Assembly: GCA_017537045.1 (NCBI GenBank)
Contig: JAFYLN010000153.1
Span: 1 to 44,473 of the forward strand
DNA: 44,473 nt
DNA from: Oscillospiraceae bacterium
Lineage (GTDB): Bacteria; Bacillota_A; Clostridia; Oscillospirales; Oscillospiraceae
Direction: 5' to 3'
This document shows positions 40,074 through 44,473 of the stretch, piece by piece (positions within the stretch are counted from its first letter, which is position 1; each line of letters starts with the position of its first letter). The notes beneath the pieces are model-generated. The model was not told where the DNA came from. It saw only the letters and a list, made by a program, of their open reading frames with translations, and did no database searches. The position numbers were made by a program, and so were the translations under genes.

Positions 40074-40153
40074 TGGTTTTTCTCCTTTCGTAAAATAGTT
40101 ATGGATTCACCATCCGTCTATTTATACGGAGAAAAAACGGCCCTCACTTTCGA

Positions 40154-40322
40154 TTTTGCGCAGTATTGCAAAACAAAAAGAGCCGACCCGGAAACCTTGC
40201 AGAAATGCAAGACTTCAGAGGCGGCGCAAAGAAGCTGTCCGATATATCGGACGAAATAATTTGTAGAATTTCTATAGAGTTTATAATTTGTTCTTTATTT
40301 TAGAACATCTGTTTGGTATAAT
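40154..40322. promoter_or_regulatory. Divergent control region of the element with four inverted repeats
   Basis: The 273-bp gap between primase and HTH genes contains TTTTGC (40154-40159) / GCAAAA (40168-40173), CTTGCA (40196-40201) / TGCAAG (40206-40211), a perfect 16-bp palindrome GTCCGATATATCGGAC (40237-40252) and TGTTCT (40289-40294) / AGAACA (40302-40307). TATAAT at 40317-40322 is a likely -10 for the HTH gene; the TGTTCT/AGAACA site lies over its -35 region, fitting autoregulation. The palindrome could be an operator or replication/partition site. Confidence 0.6.
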
Positions 40323-40346
40323 GATTGCAAAAAGGGAGGAATGGAT

Positions 40347-41174
40347 ATGGCAGTTTATTTAACGGGAGATCTCCGGTTCCGGCTTAAGAACTTGATGATG
40401 GAACGAAATGTGTCCCAGAGCCAGCTTGCCAAGGTTGCTGGGATCAGCGAAAGTACCTTCAGCCGTTTTATGTCCGGTCAGATTCAGGACTTGAGTTCCG
40501 AGTCTGTGATCCGGATTGCCAGAGAACTGAACGTGTCCACGGATTTTCTGCTGGGCATCATCAATGTGCCGGATAAGCGGAACTACGATATTTCTGACCT
40601 CGGCCTGACGGCCCAGGCTGCGAGAAATCTCTACACCCAGAGAGTAAACCGGGATGTGGTTGCCTACCTGCTGGAGAATCCCAAGTTCGGAGAAACCACA
40701 AGACTGATTGCGGATTATATGTCCGGCAGTCTGGCGGCAGGTATCGCTGCGCAGAATCAGCTTATGGACAGTACGGCAGACTTGCTGATCGGTGCCAAGC
40801 AATTTACCGGGGCGAGGGATGTAAAGGTGCGCAAAATACCCAAGAATCAGGTGTTGGATAAGATTCAGACCACCTTTGCCGCTGCCGTTCGGGATATGGA
40901 AAAGGATGTGACCTTGGAGGTTGCCGCCAAGAAACTGACAAACGAGCAGTTTGAGCGAATCCGCTCCGAAGTAACCAAGGATGAAGCCTTGACTGGGAAG
41001 CAGATTGCCCCGGAGCAGTTTGCGGATATGATTCTGACAAGCATCCAGGGACAGAATCTGCTCAGCGGAGAAACCGCACAGAAGCTGCGGGATGCGCTGA
41101 TTGCTGTTGCGGAAGATATGAGGAAATCAGATGGAGAAGAAAAAGAAGAAAGAGGTCAAACCCTATCGGGATGA
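40347..41174 (+). CDS. XRE-family HTH regulator of the element
   Basis: 275 residues. The N-terminal HTH reads RFRLKNLMMERNVSQSQLAK then VAGISESTFSRFMSGQ (residues about 9-45), followed by ESVIRIARELNVSTDFLLGI typical of XRE proteins. The long helical C-terminal part is not recognised. ATG 40347 is chosen because GGAGG lies seven bases upstream; the ATG at 40341 is too close. Divergent from the replication/mobilisation operon, and it overlaps the sigma-factor gene by 44 bp. It probably represses or times the element's genes. Confidence 0.85.
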   Translation: MAVYLTGDLRFRLKNLMMERNVSQSQLAKVAGISESTFSRFMSGQIQDLSSESVIRIARELNVSTDFLLGIINVPDKRNYDISDLGLTAQAARNLYTQRVNRDVVAYLLENPKFGETTRLIADYMSGSLAAGIAAQNQLMDSTADLLIGAKQFTGARDVKVRKIPKNQVLDKIQTTFAAAVRDMEKDVTLEVAAKKLTNEQFERIRSEVTKDEALTGKQIAPEQFADMILTSIQGQNLLSGETAQKLRDALIAVAEDMRKSDGEEKEERGQTLSG

Positions 41175-41844
41175 AGACCTCTGCAAATGGATACAGGATG
41201 GAGAACTCCATGCCCGGGACTTGCTGATCAGGCAGAACCTAAAGTTCATCGCAAAAATTGCAGGAAGTTTTGTTATCAACCCATGGATCGGATTGGACAG
41301 AGATGATTTGGTGCAGATTGGAAGCATAGCCATGGTGGATGCGGCAAAATCTTATGATCCTGACCGGGGAGCTAAGTTTGAAACCTTTATGACTCCTGTA
41401 CTGAAAAATGCCATGACGGATTTGATCCGGGAGCATCAGAAAGGTTTTGAATTCCGAGCCATTGATCCAGAAGGAACGCTGAACTATCAGTTGCTTCGTA
41501 TTGATGATGAAATCTCCGATAGCAACGGGCAGACCATCGCAGAATTCGTCCGGGACACGGGAGTTATCCAGCCGGAGTCCCGTGAGTTCCGCCGGGAAAG
41601 TATTGCAGAAATCCATAAGGCACTCAACACGATTCCGGAAGCGCAGCGGATGTACTTATGTTACCGCTTGGGATTTGGAGAAGACGATACTCCCCACTCA
41701 ATGGAGGACACCGCAAAACACTTTGGCTTTACCTTGGGATACGCAAGGACATTTGAGGAAGAAGCTGTGGACAATGCGCTGCTGGAGCTGCCTTGGTGGT
41801 ATGAGGAAGCAGACTGGTTCCCCATCCGGTTCATTCCGGAATAA
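41131..41844 (+). CDS. Element-encoded sigma-70 family factor
   Basis: 237 residues. Region 1.2/2 is clear: HARDLLIRQNLKFIAKIAGS, LDRDDLVQIGSIAMVDAAKS, YDPDRGAKFETFMTPVLKNA and MTDLIREHQK. The C-terminal region-4-like part is HSMEDTAKHFGFTLGYARTF, weaker than in normal sigma factors, and the end is acidic and Trp-rich (LPWWYEEADWF). The N-terminal half resembles SigK and other sporulation sigmas. TGAGGAAATCAG precedes ATG 41131. Overlap with the HTH gene suggests one regulatory unit. It may direct RNA polymerase to element promoters, perhaps during sporulation (inference). Confidence 0.83.
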   Translation: MEKKKKKEVKPYRDEDLCKWIQDGELHARDLLIRQNLKFIAKIAGSFVINPWIGLDRDDLVQIGSIAMVDAAKSYDPDRGAKFETFMTPVLKNAMTDLIREHQKGFEFRAIDPEGTLNYQLLRIDDEISDSNGQTIAEFVRDTGVIQPESREFRRESIAEIHKALNTIPEAQRMYLCYRLGFGEDDTPHSMEDTAKHFGFTLGYARTFEEEAVDNALLELPWWYEEADWFPIRFIPE

Positions 41845-41890
41845 GCACGAAAGGGAACGCTTAACGAGGGGATGCGTCGCTGCGGCGGGA

Positions 41891-42110
41891 CGGGGGTGTG
41901 ATATACCGTTTTGCTCCCCCGGTGATGCCGCTCCGCTACAAGAATTTCAATAGAAATTCTCTTCGCTGCGCCGCACCACCTACACCCGAACAGTCGGATT
42001 TCGCGTAAGCGAATCCACATATTTCCCGTCCCGGTGGGACCCGAAATCCGCCTGTTCTGCTGGTACCGGAAATGGTCTGCTCAGTAAGGCAGCATCCCCT
42101 TTCCGGCACC
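41891..42110. other. Densely structured non-coding segment downstream of the sigma gene
   Basis: Within 220 bp: CGGGGG (41891-41896) / CCCCCG (41916-41921); AGAATTTC (41941-41948) / GAAATTCT (41953-41960); and a long arm GAACAG-T-CGGATTTCG (41988-42003) pairing with CGAAATCCG-C-CTGTTC (42042-42057), 15 of 16 positions. Inside it are the alternative hairpin GGATTTCGC / GCGAATCC and GTCCC / GGGAC (42028-42040). GGTACCGGAAA (42062-42072) pairs with TTTCCGGCACC (42100-42110). No reading frame accounts for it. It could be an origin of transfer or replication, a single-strand origin, or a structured RNA. Confidence 0.6.
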
Positions 42111-42296
42111 AGCGGTCGCAAAAGGTATAACACACTAGACTTTACACCGTAAAATCGTGTGCCAACAGGGCGCTTTCACCCCTATTGGAAACCCCGAATC
42201 AAAGGAATCTGCCATCCCTTTGAAATCCCAGCCCGTTTTGAAATCTGTATATACAAACCAAAAAACAGTGTTTGCATCTACACATCCCAAAATGAA

Positions 42297-42349
42297 AAAA
42301 TCCCCACAGCCGATCCTCCGGTAAGGAGAGGAAAGACTGTGGGGATTTT
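42297..42349. terminator. Bidirectional terminator
   Basis: AAAATCCCCACAG (42297-42309) pairs with CTGTGGGGATTTT (42337-42349), with an inner CTCCGGTAAGGAG hairpin. It can stop both the minus-strand nucleotidyltransferase pair and plus-strand transcripts. No gene is seen in 42111-42296. Confidence 0.8.
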
Positions 42350-42427
42350 CAATGCCGCATTCATTGGGACGGGAGAAATTCATGCGTCACGCACCGCTGA
42401 GGCGATGGAGAAAACGAACGTAGTAGC

Positions 42428-43174
42428 TTAAATTGAAAGATAGATTTCTTCCAATCTTCTACACAGCAGATCATTGTCTATGTCGTCGGATTTATTTTCT
42501 CCCTGTTTGATGCCATCAATAAATACCTGCATATCAGCTTTTAGCAGCTCGGGCAACTCTACTCTTTCATTGGGAGGCAACAGCATCAGAAGATGGTAAA
42601 CATCCCGATAGTGCTTTCGGATATGTTTGGACTGGCCTTTTTCACCATCTTTACGGCGGGTTGACAATTCGCACCATGCCTTCACTTTGAACGGGATTAG
42701 ATATTTTTCGTCCAATACACTAAACCCATCAAGAATCCGTCTTCCATTAAGTAGAAAATCATAATAGTCATCATCAAGCAGTATTGCAGACAGACTAGAG
42801 ATATCATCCGATATGTGCATTGGGGTCAAATGTGCCTCTGGAAGAAGTTGAACATCCGGATTTCTAGAAAACAATTCAATCGTATGAGGATAATTGGTAT
42901 CTTCTGGTCTTTCAAAACGATAGAACTGATTTTTCTTTTCACCTGTTTCGATTCTTTTATATTTAGCTTCTTTGATAAAATCCCAGAAAGCTCTACCGAA
43001 TTCTTCGTTAATGTTTTCTACAATCAAAACAATATCCAGATCTTTGGTAACACGGAAATCTCCACCAACCTCATCGAATACAATGGAGCAAGCTGAGCCA
43101 CCAATAATAACATATTTATCAGTATAGTTCTGGAAGAAATCTCTGAACTTATATAGGCCTTGAATGTTTACCAT
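42428..43174 (-). CDS. AbiEii-like nucleotidyltransferase (candidate toxin)
   Basis: 248 residues. Nucleotidyltransferase signature: YVIIGGSACSIVFDEVGGDF then RVTKDLDIVLIVE (GGS and DxD metal-binding pair), near residues 21-52. Further on, KVKAWCELSTRRKDGEKGQSKHIRKHYRDVYHL resembles the KxxD/DxxD region of AbiEii and related NTases. It overlaps the upstream partner by seven bases (43168-43174). In AbiE systems such enzymes are toxins that act on RNA and are kept in check by AbiEi. A toxin-antitoxin or phage-defence role is likely, though this is a distant relative. Confidence 0.72.
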   Translation of the reverse strand: MVNIQGLYKFRDFFQNYTDKYVIIGGSACSIVFDEVGGDFRVTKDLDIVLIVENINEEFGRAFWDFIKEAKYKRIETGEKKNQFYRFERPEDTNYPHTIELFSRNPDVQLLPEAHLTPMHISDDISSLSAILLDDDYYDFLLNGRRILDGFSVLDEKYLIPFKVKAWCELSTRRKDGEKGQSKHIRKHYRDVYHLLMLLPPNERVELPELLKADMQVFIDGIKQGENKSDDIDNDLLCRRLEEIYLSI

Positions 43175-44133
43175 AGGCGTTCATTCACCAAACTTTCTAT
43201 TTCTATTTGTACCCGTTCGTCTTTGTCGTCCTTAAACTGAGCATAGAGAGAAAATACATCAATGTAGTTTTCCTGAGACAAGATTTTCGGATCATACCGA
43301 AAAATCTCAACAATACAGTAATTATGATCGAACACATCATACTCATTGAGTATTTTCTCTTTGTCAATTGTTTTGAAATTCTGTGCAGAGGAGGCATAGT
43401 AATTTATGCTTCTTCCATTCAAGAAAGACAAACGGGATAAAGCTAGGTCATTGGACATTTGGAATCCATGATGGCCAAAATTTATTTTTACATATCGGCG
43501 GGTTTTAACCGGGTCGAACAGATATTGCTTTCCGTTTTCCCAGAATTCTCTTCCGCTAGGAATAATGTATTGCTTCCGAGTTCCGTTACCAACAGTTTGC
43601 AGCAGTTTCCGATAACACAGTTCTTTTAGCGCCCGGTTGATGGTAGCTACAGAGTAAAGTAGTGGCCCGCTCAGTTGATGGGCGTTTGTTTCCTTAATCT
43701 GTTCCAACAGTAGATAGATGAATACCACCTGAGTGGCGACTGCAAATTGCTCCCCATAATCTTCGATAGAAGCTTCTGTTTCTGTTAGATTCATAACAAA
43801 GCGCGGAATATACAGTTGCTTCTCTGGGACAACGAAAGCAACTCCGGACTGAATCAAAGCATTTCGCTGAGATAGCCGCAAATTTTCCAGTACCAGTACG
43901 GGCGGCAGGTTGGTGTATTTCTGGATCTGTGTTAGTTGTTTCTTAATAACATTCACATTTAGCTTAATTGCGTCCTTAGGTTTGGCCAATACATATTTGT
44001 CTGCATCAACCTGCAGCTTGCACAACTGGTAATTATCCGTTAGATACATAGGTAGATTACCGTATGTGTGGTACTCCTCCAGCATCATCTGCGTACCAAA
44101 TATTGTCCGCAAATAGCTCGCCAGATGCTTCAT
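43168..44133 (-). CDS. Winged-helix-like partner protein (candidate AbiEi-type antitoxin)
   Basis: 321 residues. A helix-turn-helix-like stretch lies in the middle (HQLSGPLLYSVATINRALKE, then LCYRKLLQTVGNGTRKQY, residues about 170-215). The N-terminal domain has QKYTNLPPVLVLENLRLSQR. The protein lies directly upstream of, and overlaps, the nucleotidyltransferase gene, and its promoter region holds a perfect palindrome, both typical of a DNA-binding antitoxin that represses its own operon. I do not recognise the family with certainty. No strong ribosome site: GGGGTGACATGCT precedes ATG 44133. Confidence 0.6.
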   Translation of the reverse strand: MKHLASYLRTIFGTQMMLEEYHTYGNLPMYLTDNYQLCKLQVDADKYVLAKPKDAIKLNVNVIKKQLTQIQKYTNLPPVLVLENLRLSQRNALIQSGVAFVVPEKQLYIPRFVMNLTETEASIEDYGEQFAVATQVVFIYLLLEQIKETNAHQLSGPLLYSVATINRALKELCYRKLLQTVGNGTRKQYIIPSGREFWENGKQYLFDPVKTRRYVKINFGHHGFQMSNDLALSRLSFLNGRSINYYASSAQNFKTIDKEKILNEYDVFDHNYCIVEIFRYDPKILSQENYIDVFSLYAQFKDDKDERVQIEIESLVNERLW

Positions 44134-44168
44134 AGCATGTCACCCCTCGTCGTTAACATCATTGTATC

Positions 44169-44199
44169 TGCATTATATCACTCTCTATGATATAATGCA
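44169..44199. promoter_or_regulatory. Perfect 12-bp inverted repeat over the nucleotidyltransferase operon promoter
   Basis: TGCATTATATCA (44169-44180) and TGATATAATGCA (44188-44199) with a 7-bp spacer. On the minus strand each arm holds a TATAAT/TATATC-like -10, 35-60 bp before the start of the partner gene. This fits an autoregulatory operator. Confidence 0.7.
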
Positions 44200-44340
44200 A
44201 TAGCTCTAATATAATTGTGTTCAAATTTTTATGTAATAAACCAAAACTGATTTTTGATTAAGAAATTCCGGCTGTACTCTTAGTTTCTCTGAGTTAATTA
44301 GAGTTTCTTATAGTTTTTTATAGATTCCCAACAGTCAAGA

Positions 44341-44458
44341 CCACCGGCTAAGCCGGTGGCTTGCACAGGCCCTATAAGGGCCTAATACAGCCGCGTCTTA
44401 AGACGCATGAACGGTTCGCCAACCGCAAATTTATTACGGGCTGCCCCCTTCCGGGGGC
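44341..44458. mobile_element. Cluster of five perfect hairpins, possibly an IS200/IS605-type end
   Basis: Five short stems in a row: CCACCGGCT/AGCCGGTGG (44341-44359), AGGCCCT/AGGGCCT (44367-44383), GCGTCTTAAGACGC (44393-44406), CGGTT/AACCG (44412-44425) and GCCCCC/GGGGGC (44443-44458). An AT-rich stretch without genes (44200-44340) precedes it. Subterminal hairpins are the hallmark of IS200/IS605 elements and of their TnpB-associated guide RNAs, but no tnpA or tnpB is in view; the rest would lie to the right. Confidence 0.45.
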
Positions 44459-44473
44459 GGCTCTTTATTTGCC

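Noticed and set aside
41131..41844. This sigma factor as the missing half of sigK
   Set aside because: It is a complete factor on the opposite strand, with its own start and C terminus, and does not continue into the sigK fragment.
42135..42383. 82-codon minus-strand frame after the structured segment
   Set aside because: It reads through the bidirectional terminator and has no supporting motif.

Overview
The window looks like the chromosome of an anaerobic, spore-forming gut Clostridia species, probably an Oscillospiraceae/Ruminococcaceae-type Bacillota. The reasons are the GGAGG-type ribosome sites, the desulfoferrodoxin and other oxygen-defence genes, a CUT1 sugar transporter of the LplB/YtcP type, a sporulation sigma-K gene, and a bile-acid-type gene pair. 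No rRNA, tRNA or CRISPR array was seen. All family names come from reading motifs and from memory of the families; no search was run.

Layout. (1) 1-1822, minus strand: a two-gene operon of a BaiG-like major facilitator transporter and a 7-alpha-hydroxysteroid-dehydrogenase-like SDR that runs off the left edge. (2) 1912-3579, plus strand: an oxygen-defence group of desulfoferrodoxin, AhpC-type peroxiredoxin and a Cu/Zn superoxide dismutase with all metal ligands. (3) 3622-4488, minus: a YetF-like membrane protein and a 52-residue protein. (4) 4630-22468: a large glycan/sugar-acid locus. It holds a LysR regulator, a P-loop kinase, a GDPD-like phosphodiesterase, a GH78 rhamnosidase, a divergent GH31 glycosidase, an FAD oxidoreductase, two ABC permeases, a lipoprotein binding protein, a TIM-barrel isomerase-like enzyme, a histidine phosphatase, two SGNH hydrolases, an MBL-fold hydrolase and KDPG aldolase. 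The two plus-strand transcription units, starting at the LysR and FAD-oxidoreductase genes, share a 35-bp sequence at the same distance from their -10 boxes, which suggests one regulon. (5) 22502-30023: a deleted pseudogene followed by a 2332-residue surface protein with a (Asp-Pro)31 tract, BspA-type leucine-rich modules, a ComEC-like metallo-beta-lactamase domain and a C-terminal membrane anchor. (6) 30121-31809: a D-2-hydroxyacid dehydrogenase, two small dispersed repeats and a DUF1893 protein. (7) 31813-33600: an AT-rich island bounded by inverted, covarying hairpins. It carries a candidate structured RNA with its own promoter and terminator, a small lipoprotein and a zinc-ribbon membrane protein.

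(8) 33597-44473: the most striking part. The 3' two-thirds of the sporulation sigma factor gene sigK (minus strand) begins abruptly at about 34088-34091, where it joins a large serine recombinase gene. To the right of the junction lies a mobile element: the recombinase, a small protein, ParB-like protein, MobV-type relaxase, replication helicase and CHC2 primase, then a divergent HTH regulator overlapping an element-encoded sigma factor. After these come a highly structured non-coding segment, an AbiE-like nucleotidyltransferase pair with a palindromic operator, and a cluster of hairpins like an IS200/IS605 end. The 5' part of sigK is not in the window, so the element is longer than about 10.3 kb. 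The arrangement is that of a 'skin' element (sigK intervening element), which in Bacillus subtilis and Clostridioides difficile is cut out in the mother cell to restore sigma-K. Here the skin-like element also carries mobilisation and plasmid-type replication genes.
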